From: CBDULX01 sp048550535
Lineage (GTDB): Bacteria > Pseudomonadota > Gammaproteobacteria > SZUA-229
Assembly (NCBI GenBank): GCA_048550535.1
Contig: JBLYYN010000096.1
Span: 1-12,710, forward strand
Length of the DNA: 12,710 nucleotides
Direction: 5' to 3'
The position numbers and the translations under genes were made by a program. The notes beneath the pieces were generated by a model that ran no database searches, was not told where the DNA came from, and worked only from the letters and a program-made list of their open reading frames with translations. This document shows positions 1 to 6,347 of the stretch, one piece after another. The stretch's first letter is position 1. Every line of letters begins with the position of its first letter.

Positions 1-81
1 TGAGCATTCATCACTGTCCGAGCCACAGGCGGCCAACCCCAGGAATGACAGTGCAAAAAAAAGTTTATACAAAGCTTTCAT
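1..81 (-). CDS. Lipoprotein, N-terminal fragment (cut by window edge)
   Basis: Reading leftward from the ATG at 81-79, the frame stays open for 27 codons to the window edge. The peptide begins MKALYKLFFALSFLGLAAC and continues GSDSDECS. This is a classical type II signal peptide: a positively charged start, a hydrophobic core, and a lipobox LAAC with the lipidated cysteine at residue 19. The residues after the cysteine (G, S, D) would usually be compatible with delivery to the outer membrane in a Gram-negative cell. A good ribosome binding site, AAAGGG, lies 6 bases before the ATG, which supports this start. The rest of the protein is outside the window, so its function cannot be named. It lies downstream of the DUF3301-like gene on the same strand, 142 bases away, and may have its own promoter. 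Confidence 0.75.
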   Translation of the reverse strand, partial: MKALYKLFFALSFLGLAACGSDSDECS

Positions 82-172
82 AAATGCCCTTTAATTCGAA
101 TATTATCCAGTTAAAGTTAACACTGGAAAACATAGCATCATTTTTCAGAAATAATACTCACACAGTTCACAA

Positions 173-194
173 ATTATTGATCATGAACAATAAT
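173..194. repeat. Near-perfect 22-bp palindrome
   Basis: The arms ATTATTGATCA and TGAACAATAAT are reverse complements except at one position (10 of 11 pairs match). The element sits between the DUF3301-like gene and the lipoprotein gene, both on the minus strand. It is AT-rich with no spacer, which resembles a dimeric regulator site more than a terminator. No T-run follows it on either strand. The function is inferred only. Confidence 0.4.
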
Positions 195-223
195 GGCAAA
201 TTTCAGGACATTTCCCGGGTTGA

Positions 224-520
224 TTAGAGGATCAGCTCCACCACACGCCGCCCCAGCATGATCAACACACCACTGTGTCGGGAATCGCCATCCTGGCTAT
301 ATTCAAATTTGTACATACGTAATATTTTAAGCCGACCATAATCGTCACGACTCAGACCGATACGAACCTGTTCTACGCTATCATCCAGAAACAGGACATG
401 GGCATTGGTACAGGCGCTTTTTCCCGCCAGGCGAGCCAGTTCCTTGATGCGCATGGCCTGTAAGCCGTAATAGAGCAGGCCGCTGATACAAAAAATAATA
501 AACACTTCAGTCAGATACAT
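224..520 (-). CDS. DUF3301-like small membrane-anchored protein
   Basis: This 98-residue protein starts MYLTEVFIIFCISGLLYYG, a single hydrophobic segment (about residues 3-20) that would act as a membrane anchor. A short basic/amphipathic stretch follows, then a cytoplasmic-looking domain. The pattern 'LFLDDSVEQVRIGLSRD' and 'GRLKILRMYKFEYSQDG', ending with a LGRRVVEL-type C-terminus, matches my memory of the DUF3301 family. That family consists of about 100-residue proteins of unknown function found in Gammaproteobacteria. The length fits the family. The gene lies 46 bases downstream of the beta-propeller dehydrogenase on the same strand and could be co-transcribed with it. The ribosome binding site is weak (GTGG 7 bases before the ATG). 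No catalytic motif is visible, so no function is assigned. Confidence 0.75.
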   Translation of the reverse strand: MYLTEVFIIFCISGLLYYGLQAMRIKELARLAGKSACTNAHVLFLDDSVEQVRIGLSRDDYGRLKILRMYKFEYSQDGDSRHSGVLIMLGRRVVELIL

Positions 521-566
521 CGTGAACCACTGGATTTCGCTAAGCCAGTACCTATATTACCCGTAA

Positions 567-1757
567 TCACCGGATTTTACTCAGCCTGAACAGGCCATTA
601 ATACCACTGTCGCTGGTGAAGTATAAGGCTCCATCAGGTCCCACCGATACACCCACGGGTCTGGCCCAGCGCTGGCCATTTTCCTGCTGAAATCCTGTAA
701 TCAGGTCATGCACCCTGGCGGGCTGGGTACTCACATCGACCCAGACGATTTTGGGCGGGCGCCGGCTGGCTGGATTGCCCAGGTAACGACCACTGGGAGC
801 GGTTCCCCAGGACCCTCGCAGGGCCACGATGGCCGCATTGTTCAATTCTTTTCCCAGTTTACTGGATGCCACAAAAGCCACGCCCATGGGGGCATTGCGT
901 GCCGGGAAGCTTGCCACCGGTAGCGAAACCTGGCTTTTTTTCCTCGGCGGAGGCGTATCAATACAGTCGTCCCGCTTTAACTCACGGCCATCGAACTGGA
1001 ACCAGGGCATACCATGAAACGAACCTGCGTCTAGTCGGCTGAAATATTCCGGGGGCAGGTCAAATCCCCAGTGATCCGGACCATTATTACTGGCATACAT
1101 CACCCCGGTTTGCGGATGCCAGTCAAAACCCACCGGGTTGCGTAAACCGCTGGCATAGCTTTTCCATTGCGCAGGCTCGCTCGACTCATCCAGTACCCAC
1201 ACCCCACCCCGGCGGTCACTGAAGGGATAATCATCATCTAGATACTGATTACTGCAGTTACCGCTGATACCCAGGCTGAGATAAATACAACGGTCCGGGC
1301 CTATGCCCAGTGTGCGGCTGTTATGGCCTCCACCCGCTGGTATTTTCGCCACCAGCTCCAGCTCAGCGGGATCAATCCTTGCCTGACCGGCCCGATAAAG
1401 CGCCTGGAACAGGCCATGGGTCTGGGCAATCAGGATATGATCACCCCGAACCGTCACACTGTGGGGGTAGTTATCCAGTTCGATCAGCCTCTCTGGCTCT
1501 GTGTAGGGCGGTTTAAGGCGATAAACTTCGCCCGAGCGGGAGCCGATGAATAATTCGCCCTGTGAGCTGAATGAGAGCATGCGAGGGCCATCCAGTTGAT
1601 CGGTCAGCAACTCCAGCTTATAACCCCTGGGCAAACTGACGGTCTGCTGCTGTCTAACCAGGTGCAGTAATTTCGTCTGGTACTGAAGTTCCGCCATCAG
1701 CGGTGTGCTGGAAACCGCGACCAGCAGTATCAACAAGCCTTGAAATATTCGCCACAT
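567..1757 (-). CDS. Exported PQQ-dependent sugar (glucose/sorbosone) dehydrogenase-like beta-propeller
   Basis: Residue numbers count from the upstream ATG at 1763 (398 residues). A signal peptide spans about 1-24 (hydrophobic LLILLVAVSS, likely cleavage after PLMA), so the protein is periplasmic. The mature part has features of the soluble glucose/sorbosone dehydrogenase propeller family: GGGHNSRTLGIGPD (about 143-156, with the H and R usual near the PQQ site), GLRNPVGFDWHPQTG (205-219), a NGPDHWGFDLPPE stretch (226-238), and a terminal blade WARPVGVSVGPDGALYFTSD. The family oxidises aldoses or related sugars, but many members have no known substrate. No PQQ biosynthesis gene is present here. 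Two in-frame ATGs lie six bases apart (1763 and 1757). The AGGGG ribosome binding site touches the first and sits 6 bases before the second, so I chose 1757. It is divergent from rluA, and the DUF3301-like gene follows. Confidence 0.8.
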   Translation of the reverse strand: MWRIFQGLLILLVAVSSTPLMAELQYQTKLLHLVRQQQTVSLPRGYKLELLTDQLDGPRMLSFSSQGELFIGSRSGEVYRLKPPYTEPERLIELDNYPHSVTVRGDHILIAQTHGLFQALYRAGQARIDPAELELVAKIPAGGGHNSRTLGIGPDRCIYLSLGISGNCSNQYLDDDYPFSDRRGGVWVLDESSEPAQWKSYASGLRNPVGFDWHPQTGVMYASNNGPDHWGFDLPPEYFSRLDAGSFHGMPWFQFDGRELKRDDCIDTPPPRKKSQVSLPVASFPARNAPMGVAFVASSKLGKELNNAAIVALRGSWGTAPSGRYLGNPASRRPPKIVWVDVSTQPARVHDLITGFQQENGQRWARPVGVSVGPDGALYFTSDSGINGLFRLSKIR

Positions 1758-1809
1758 CAGCATCCCCTGTTAGTGCTTGAAATTGAACCGACGAACTAAC
1801 CATAACATG

Positions 1810-1821
1810 ATAAAATTTTAT
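1810..1821. promoter_or_regulatory. Palindromes in the divergent rluA / dehydrogenase spacer
   Basis: The 87-base spacer between the two divergent starts contains a perfect 12-bp AT palindrome, ATAAAATTTTAT. A second perfect palindrome, CCTGGCCAGG, lies at 1828-1837 and includes the AGG that probably serves as the rluA ribosome binding site. I could not place a convincing -35/-10 pair for either gene, although both promoters must lie in or near this stretch. A role as a shared operator is inferred only. Confidence 0.3.
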
Positions 1822-1844
1822 TTTTTTCCTGGCCAGGTTTCAGT

Positions 1845-2501
1845 TTGGATCACTATACACCGCCCCCGGATAATGGACTGGATCTGCTCTATCGGGATAC
1901 CAGGCTGATGGCCATCAATAAACCCAGCGGGCTGCTGTCGGTGCCCGGGCGGGGAGAACATAAGCAGGACAGCCTGTCCTATCGAGTGCAACAGCTATAC
2001 CCGGATGCGCTGGTGGTGCATCGGCTGGACATGGCCACCTCAGGCATCATGTTAATGGCCCGTGACAAGGACAGCCAGATCCGCCTGGGACAGCTGTTCG
2101 AACAACGGAAAATAAGCAAAACCTACATCGCCCTGGTGAATGGCCGACTCGACTCAAGCGAAGGACGAATCGATTTACCCCTGGTCTGTGACTGGCCAAA
2201 CCGGCCCCGCCAGATGGTCAGTTTTGAACTGGGCAAAGCCGCGTACACCGATTACCGTGTATTAGCCTATGATGAAGAAAATGATTGCAGCCGAGTCCAG
2301 CTAAGCCCCCTCACCGGCCGTTCTCATCAACTGCGGGTACACATGCAGGCCCTGGGCCATCCCATACTGGGTGATGAACTCTACGCCGAAAACACAATAC
2401 GCACCAGGGCCAGGCGGTTGTTATTGCATGCTGAAAAACTGGAATTCCTGCATCCCTATCAAGACTCGATTGTTCAACTGTCCTGCCCTTCACCTTTCTG
2501 A
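1845..2501 (+). CDS. rluA: Dual-specificity rRNA/tRNA pseudouridine synthase RluA
   Basis: This 218-residue protein aligns by eye with E. coli RluA (219 residues) over its full length. Shared stretches include NKPSGLLSVPGR (25-36), HRLDMATSG (59-67, with the catalytic aspartate D62), DLPLVCDWPNRPRQ, LTGRSHQLRVHM and LGHPILGD. RluA isomerises uridine to pseudouridine at 23S rRNA position 746 and tRNA position 32. The same activity is expected here because the recognition core is so close to E. coli. There is no extra S4 RNA-binding domain, as in RluA and unlike RluC/RluD. The start is a TTG: the product begins (M)DHYTPPPDN, in register with the N-terminus of the E. coli protein, and AGG lies 7 bases upstream. 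No ATG gives a full-length protein. Its stop codon is 5 bases from the stop of the convergent glycosyltransferase. Confidence 0.93.
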   Translation: MDHYTPPPDNGLDLLYRDTRLMAINKPSGLLSVPGRGEHKQDSLSYRVQQLYPDALVVHRLDMATSGIMLMARDKDSQIRLGQLFEQRKISKTYIALVNGRLDSSEGRIDLPLVCDWPNRPRQMVSFELGKAAYTDYRVLAYDEENDCSRVQLSPLTGRSHQLRVHMQALGHPILGDELYAENTIRTRARRLLLHAEKLEFLHPYQDSIVQLSCPSPF

Positions 2502-2506
2502 TGTTT

Positions 2507-3244
2507 CTACCTTGATTGATCATTTTCTGGCCGCTTATACCAGAAGCCACACAGTGATTTAAATCTCACAAAAAAAGGGAATATGAGCATCATCACCAGC
2601 AGTAACCACTGCTGCCCCAGGGAATACCAGTGTAATTTACGCCCGGATGAAATCGCCGGATTATTACGAATAATACAGAACTGACGCTGCTGACTGCGCC
2701 CCAGTTTTTTCAGTTGTCGTGACAGCCAGATTTCTTCACTGGCATAGACTTTCTCGCTAAAGCCCCCAATCGCTTCAAATGCATCTTGCCGACAAAAAAC
2801 AAAACAGCCTGCGGCCATGCCCAGTTTGACCGATAGCCAGTTCCAGACAAGCAGACCCAGTGCAGTAACTTTTTTCAAAGGAATATCAAACTCGACGGTG
2901 GTGCCACCGCCAATACAATCTCCGGATTCCAGACATCTCAAGGCCTGTTTTAGCAGGGAGGGAGATATATGAGTGTCGGCATCGACAAAAATCAAATATT
3001 TACCTTTTGCCTGTACAGCTCCTGTATTACGCGCTTTTGAAATGTGATTAATAGCTTCAAATATCAGGCTTGCACCCTGTTGTATTGCTATATTGGCAGT
3101 GTTATCAGTAGAATTATTGTCCACCACAATCAGTTCACCTACCCGATCCAGCTCCGACATGGCCTGTTTTAATGCGAAAAGTGTGACGGGGAGCCAGTTT
3201 TCTTCGTTATATGCGGGAATAATGATTGAATAATCAACATTCAT
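2507..3244 (-). CDS. Family 2 glycosyltransferase with C-terminal membrane segment
   Basis: This 245-residue protein has a GT-A fold signature: YSIIIPAYNEENWLP at the start, ELIVVDNNSTDNTA (nucleotide-binding strand, about 37-50), ISKARNTGA (68-76), and the metal-binding DxD motif as FVDADT with D88 and D90. Further on, GGGTTVEFD and the acidic motif ASEEIWLSRQL (168-178) supply the probable catalytic base region. A hydrophobic stretch near the C-terminus (about 211-227, QQWLLLVMMLIFPFF) probably attaches it to the inner membrane. GT2 enzymes of this short type transfer a sugar from a nucleotide or lipid donor, but the sequence does not reveal the donor or acceptor. There is no neighbouring polysaccharide cluster, so its pathway is open. 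The ribosome binding site is poor (AAGG 13 bases upstream). It is divergent from the diguanylate cyclase gene and ends 5 bases from rluA. Confidence 0.85.
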   Translation of the reverse strand: MNVDYSIIIPAYNEENWLPVTLFALKQAMSELDRVGELIVVDNNSTDNTANIAIQQGASLIFEAINHISKARNTGAVQAKGKYLIFVDADTHISPSLLKQALRCLESGDCIGGGTTVEFDIPLKKVTALGLLVWNWLSVKLGMAAGCFVFCRQDAFEAIGGFSEKVYASEEIWLSRQLKKLGRSQQRQFCIIRNNPAISSGRKLHWYSLGQQWLLLVMMLIFPFFVRFKSLCGFWYKRPENDQSR

Positions 3245-3281
3245 TAAATAAGTATAACCTTATGTAGAGGAACTAAATCAT

Positions 3282-3309
3282 TTGACTATCGTCCTAGTCA
3301 CTTTATACT
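3282..3309 (+). promoter_or_regulatory. Sigma70-like promoter of the diguanylate cyclase gene, with internal inverted repeat
   Basis: A -35 box TTGACT (3282-3287) and a -10 box TATACT (3304-3309) are separated by 16 bases, each one or two bases from consensus. Transcription would start near 3316, giving a leader of about 83 bases before the ATG at 3399. An inverted repeat TGACTA-N6-TAGTCA (3283-3300) overlaps the -35 box and fills the spacer, a typical position for a repressor operator. The promoter call rests on the sequence. Regulator binding is inference. Confidence 0.6.
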
Positions 3310-3371
3310 ACGAACACTAAGGAATCAGTTAAAAATAATTTAGGTGACCGCACACCAATATTTAACTTGGA

Positions 3372-3390
3372 CAGAAACAGGATGTTTCTG
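3372..3390 (+). promoter_or_regulatory. Leader hairpin carrying an AGGA in its loop, with an overlapping 6-codon frame
   Basis: The arms CAGAAAC (3372-3378) and GTTTCTG (3384-3390) pair perfectly over 7 bp around the 5-base loop AGGAT. The loop holds the only Shine-Dalgarno-like sequence before the cyclase ATG, 16 bases from it and too far for ordinary use. A tiny frame, ATG at 3382 encoding MFLKLQ, ends in TGA at 3400-3402, overlapping the cyclase ATG. This could couple or tune translation. Whether either element is used is unknown. Confidence 0.35.
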
Positions 3391-3398
3391 AAATTACA

Positions 3399-4493
3399 AT
3401 GAAGTTAATCAGGTTCTTCAAACCCATCTCTTTTCGGACTGATTTATCCCAGTCCTACTCGCGGCTATTAATTTCCGGTTTAGCATTTTTTTACCTGCTT
3501 TTTGCCGGTTTACAACAGCATAGTTATGCCGATCTGTTTTTCAAGCCCGCGGTTTTACCGGTATTCCTGTTCCTCAGTTTTGCCTCAGCTTTACATGTAT
3601 GGATTAAACTTCATCCAAAACCCATTATCTGGCGCCGAGGACTGGCCATTGTGGCCGACACCCTGATTACCTGTTACGGTATGTACCTGACCGGACCCTT
3701 CAGTGGCGTGTTATACCCTATCTTGCTATGGATCATTATTGCCAACGGACTGCGTTTTGGCACCCAGTACCTATACTTCAGCATGAGTATAGCCACCGCC
3801 GGATTACTGGTTACCGTCCTCTATACTCCTTTTTTAATGAACTATTTACCTGTGTCAGCCGGTATGGTCATGGGCGTTTTTATCCTGCCACTGTTCTTCG
3901 GCATACTGCTGCATGAACTGAAAGAATCTCACCGCGAATTGCAGATACAAATCAAAAAAACCAGCCATGCCGCCACCCACGACATATTAACCGGCTTGCC
4001 CAATCGACTGTTTTTTATCGAGCATGTCACTTCAGCTATAAAACTAGCCCGTGAACAACATAAAAAACTGGCCTTATTGTTTATTGATCTGGATGGCTTC
4101 AAAAAAATAAACGATGATATGGGCCACAAAACCGGTGACCGCTTATTGCAACTGGTAGCCCTGCGCATCAAAACCAGACTGCGTGATGTTGATACCGTGG
4201 CCCGACTGGGTGGGGATGAATTTGTGGTATTGCTGAATGATATCAACACTGCTGAAACGGCCATGGGCTTTGCAGAACGATTGATCGATATCTTTAACGA
4301 ACCCTTTTATATCGACAATCGAGCCGTGCTGGGAGCAGGCAGCGTAGGTATCAGCCTGTTCCCAGGTCATGGAGAAGATGTCGATACTCTGCTCCATCAC
4401 GCGGATACCGCCATGTACAAAGTAAAACGCCAGGGCGGCAACCATGTTGAAACTTTCAATTCTGAAACCGAGAAATTGCGCCAGTTGAATTAA
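3399..4493 (+). CDS. Membrane-bound diguanylate cyclase (RpfC-like membrane sensor + GGDEF)
   Basis: This 364-residue protein has a polytopic N-terminal half (about residues 20-172, five to six hydrophobic segments) and a C-terminal GGDEF domain (about 190-355). The catalytic loop is intact: THDILTGLPNR at the domain start, FIDLDGFKKINDDMGH (228-243), and GGDEF at 271-275. The inhibitory I-site R262-D-V-D265 lies exactly five residues before GGDEF, so product feedback inhibition is expected. It should make cyclic di-GMP from two GTP at the cytoplasmic face of the inner membrane. The membrane part, with D87, 'GPFSGVLYPILLW' and 'ANGLRFGTQYLYFSMS', resembles the N-terminal sensor of RpfC-type histidine kinases, which respond to diffusible fatty-acid signals. 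That resemblance is from memory and the ligand is unknown. It has its own promoter at 3282-3309 and an unusual leader (3372-3390). Confidence 0.9.
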   Translation: MKLIRFFKPISFRTDLSQSYSRLLISGLAFFYLLFAGLQQHSYADLFFKPAVLPVFLFLSFASALHVWIKLHPKPIIWRRGLAIVADTLITCYGMYLTGPFSGVLYPILLWIIIANGLRFGTQYLYFSMSIATAGLLVTVLYTPFLMNYLPVSAGMVMGVFILPLFFGILLHELKESHRELQIQIKKTSHAATHDILTGLPNRLFFIEHVTSAIKLAREQHKKLALLFIDLDGFKKINDDMGHKTGDRLLQLVALRIKTRLRDVDTVARLGGDEFVVLLNDINTAETAMGFAERLIDIFNEPFYIDNRAVLGAGSVGISLFPGHGEDVDTLLHHADTAMYKVKRQGGNHVETFNSETEKLRQLN

Positions 4494-4521
4494 ACCCAAT
4501 AATCCGCAATAAAGGCAGCCA

Positions 4522-4547
4522 TTGAACCTGGCTTGAACAGGTTTCAA
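4522..4547 (+). terminator. Possible weak hairpin after the diguanylate cyclase gene
   Basis: TTGAACCTG (4522-4530) can pair with CAGGTTTCAA (4538-4547) with a single bulged T and a 7-base loop. It begins 29 bases past the cyclase stop, where a terminator would be expected. The following bases (AGTTTGTATTG) are only mildly T-rich, so efficient intrinsic termination is doubtful. Confidence 0.3.
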
Positions 4548-4641
4548 AGTTTGTATTGTCGTTAATATTACGCCTATCAGGTAGCCGTTTCAGGGAGCCT
4601 AAGAATAACACTTATTGTAGAGTGTCAGATCAATTCTGCGC

Positions 4642-4647
4642 TACAAT
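4642..4647 (+). promoter_or_regulatory. Possible -10 box for the radical SAM gene
   Basis: TACAAT differs from the sigma70 -10 consensus at one position and would put the transcription start about 24 bases before the ATG at 4678. No good -35 box is at the right distance (TTGTAG at 4615-4620 is 21 bases away), so this is tentative. The 184-base gap after the cyclase gene suggests the radical SAM gene may have its own promoter. Confidence 0.25.
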
Positions 4648-4677
4648 TCATATACCCTTGAAGAGACCATAGTTCGT

Positions 4678-5559
4678 ATGATTCTGGAGTACCAGCAACC
4701 ACTCTATCGCCCACCCAGTGAAGGTAATAACCTGATAATCCAGGCCACCCTGGGCTGTAGCTTCAATCAATGCAGTTTCTGTTCCATGTATCGCAGCAAA
4801 GCGTACATGGCTCGCCCTGTGGATGAAGTCATCCAGGATATTAAACAGGCTGCATCGAAATGGCCGGATGCTCATCGGGTATTCCTGGCTGACGGTGATG
4901 CCCTGAACTTAGCCACGGATCACTTGCTGGAAATACTCAAAGCACTACAACAGGCCTTCCCCAAACTTGCACGGGTATCCTGCTATGCCACACCGGCCAA
5001 TATACTGCATAAAACCCAATCAGAGCTTAGTCAACTACGCGAACAGAAACTAAGCCTGTTGTATCTGGGTATAGAATCCGGCAACAATAGTATCTTAAAA
5101 AAAATCACCAAGGGTGCCAGCCAGAAAGGCATGCTTAAGGCCTTAAGCAAGACCGATCAATGCGATATGAAGGTATCGGCTACTGTTATTCTAGGACTTG
5201 GCGGGCAAAATCACTGGCAGCAACATATAGATGGCACAGTGGATCTGCTCAATCAGGCACCCGTCAGTTATTTATCCACCTTGCAGCTGTATCTGGAACC
5301 GCAACAACAAGCTGAGTTCATGGAAAAATTTGGTAATGATTATGTACCTTCGAACGACAGCCAAATTCTGCAGGAGCTTGAAAGCCTGGTCGCAGGCTTT
5401 GAGCCACCCAAAGCCATAATTTTTCGCTCGAACCATGCTTCCAATGCCCTGGCCCTGGCTGGAAACCTGTCCAGGGACAAAGACAAATTACTATTACAAA
5501 TTCATCAGGCTCAATCTGGTGACCGGCCCTTACGAGCGGATTATCTGCGGGGACTATAA
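4678..5559 (+). CDS. Radical SAM protein, function unknown
   Basis: This 293-residue protein binds a [4Fe-4S] cluster through the cysteines in LGCSFNQCSFCSMYR: C27, C32 and C35. The spacing is CX4CX2C rather than the textbook CX3CX2C. As I recall, this spacing is normal in this COG1032-like branch, whose members share GC-x4-C-x2-C-SMY/GMY, FLADGDAL (here 69-76), a YATP stretch (103-106), LLYLGIESG (127-135, SAM-binding), ATVILGLGG (168-176) and the C-terminal FRSNHASN (249-256). All of these are present, so the protein looks intact and of normal length. Such enzymes cleave S-adenosylmethionine to a 5'-deoxyadenosyl radical, but I know of no established substrate for this branch. There is no B12-binding or TRAM domain. 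The start has AAGAGA about 11 bases upstream. It converges on the FMN reductase-like gene, with 20 bases between the stops. Confidence 0.85.
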   Translation: MILEYQQPLYRPPSEGNNLIIQATLGCSFNQCSFCSMYRSKAYMARPVDEVIQDIKQAASKWPDAHRVFLADGDALNLATDHLLEILKALQQAFPKLARVSCYATPANILHKTQSELSQLREQKLSLLYLGIESGNNSILKKITKGASQKGMLKALSKTDQCDMKVSATVILGLGGQNHWQQHIDGTVDLLNQAPVSYLSTLQLYLEPQQQAEFMEKFGNDYVPSNDSQILQELESLVAGFEPPKAIIFRSNHASNALALAGNLSRDKDKLLLQIHQAQSGDRPLRADYLRGL

Positions 5560-5579
5560 GCCTTCAATGCAACCCGCTT

Positions 5580-6191
5580 CTACATACCATTTTTAAATTT
5601 GTCAGTAGCCGTGGCACCACTATCACGCACCTGTTTCAGGCCCAGGGCATATTGTTTGAGAATATTTAACGACCACTCGATACGTTCACGGAAATAAGCA
5701 TCGGCGGATTCATTGTTCTCGGCCGCATTATCATTCAATACCTTTTCCACATTACGCACAATAATGTGGTCAGGGATATAACAAATTCGGTTATTCTTGT
5801 AACTGCTCATACGCAATTCAGCCACCGGGTATGAACCGCCGTCGGCGGACGAAACAGTTATAATCTGTGCTGGTTTATGGCCTAGTTCAGCCGCGCCAAA
5901 CAACAGAAAGAAATTTTTCAAGCCTGCTGGCACCTGGCCATGGTATTCCGGTGAAATCACCACCAAGCCATCGCTGGAAGTCAGCTGTTCACGAATCGGC
6001 TGTAGTGTTTTCTGCCAGGTTTCGTCACCATCCCAGATACCCTGATCCCATAAAGGTAATGGATTGTTTTCCAGGCTGAATAACCAGGTTTCATCGCATA
6101 TACCATTATCCAGGGTTTTCTGAACATGACGTGCAACTTTAAGACTCTGCGAATTGGGTCTATGGCTGCCGCTGATAATGGTTATTTTCAT
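5580..6191 (-). CDS. NADPH-dependent FMN reductase-like flavoprotein
   Basis: This 203-residue protein has a flavodoxin-like fold. The N-terminal strand and phosphate-binding loop read MKITIISGSHRPNSQS (GSHRPNS, residues 8-14, binds the FMN phosphate). The second signature is VISPEYHGQVPAGLKNFF (78-95), the PEYHG/PEYNxS loop that contacts the isoalloxazine ring in the NADPH:FMN/azo/chromate reductase family. These enzymes reduce FMN, quinones or xenobiotics with NAD(P)H, and the physiological substrate here cannot be read from the sequence. The C-terminal tail after about residue 150 is more variable than the core. AGGG lies 7 bases before the ATG, which supports the start. It is divergent from the DsbA-like gene. 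The two share a 156-base upstream region, so joint redox-responsive control is possible but unproven. Confidence 0.85.
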   Translation of the reverse strand: MKITIISGSHRPNSQSLKVARHVQKTLDNGICDETWLFSLENNPLPLWDQGIWDGDETWQKTLQPIREQLTSSDGLVVISPEYHGQVPAGLKNFFLLFGAAELGHKPAQIITVSSADGGSYPVAELRMSSYKNNRICYIPDHIIVRNVEKVLNDNAAENNESADAYFRERIEWSLNILKQYALGLKQVRDSGATATDKFKNGM

Positions 6192-6265
6192 AGTTTTGCC
6201 CTAATCAATGTTAAGCTGTCAGATAGTAACTGATGTTATTGTCGCGGATATTAGCCTATTCATGG

Positions 6266-6285
6266 CAATAATATCCATGGTATTG
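6266..6285. promoter_or_regulatory. Inverted repeat in the divergent flavoprotein / DsbA-like spacer
   Basis: CAATA (6266-6270) and TATTG (6281-6285) are inverted around a CCATGG core. Dropping one T would make the central AATATCCATGGTATT a perfect palindrome. A second CATGG lies at 6261-6265, so two CATGG motifs sit 15 bases apart. It sits between two divergent redox genes, where a LysR- or MarR-type regulator would commonly bind. No regulator gene is present in the window. This is a suggestion only. Confidence 0.25.
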
Positions 6286-6347
6286 TCCCGTGAACTTTGG
6301 CAGAAATTGCTGCAAACTTCTTTCCAGGACAGGATAAACCACTTTTT

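Noticed and set aside
3251..3256. TATACT on the minus strand as the -10 box of the glycosyltransferase gene
   Set aside because: It is only six bases from the start codon, so the transcript would be leaderless, and no -35 box lies at the right distance.
4143..4547. Minus-strand open frame of 134 codons over the diguanylate cyclase 3' end
   Set aside because: It is antisense to the conserved GGDEF motif region, which must be coding on the plus strand.
6297..6347. Upstream TTG start for the DsbA-like protein
   Set aside because: It adds 17 residues not expected before the thioredoxin fold, and no ribosome binding site precedes it. The ATG at 6348 fits better.
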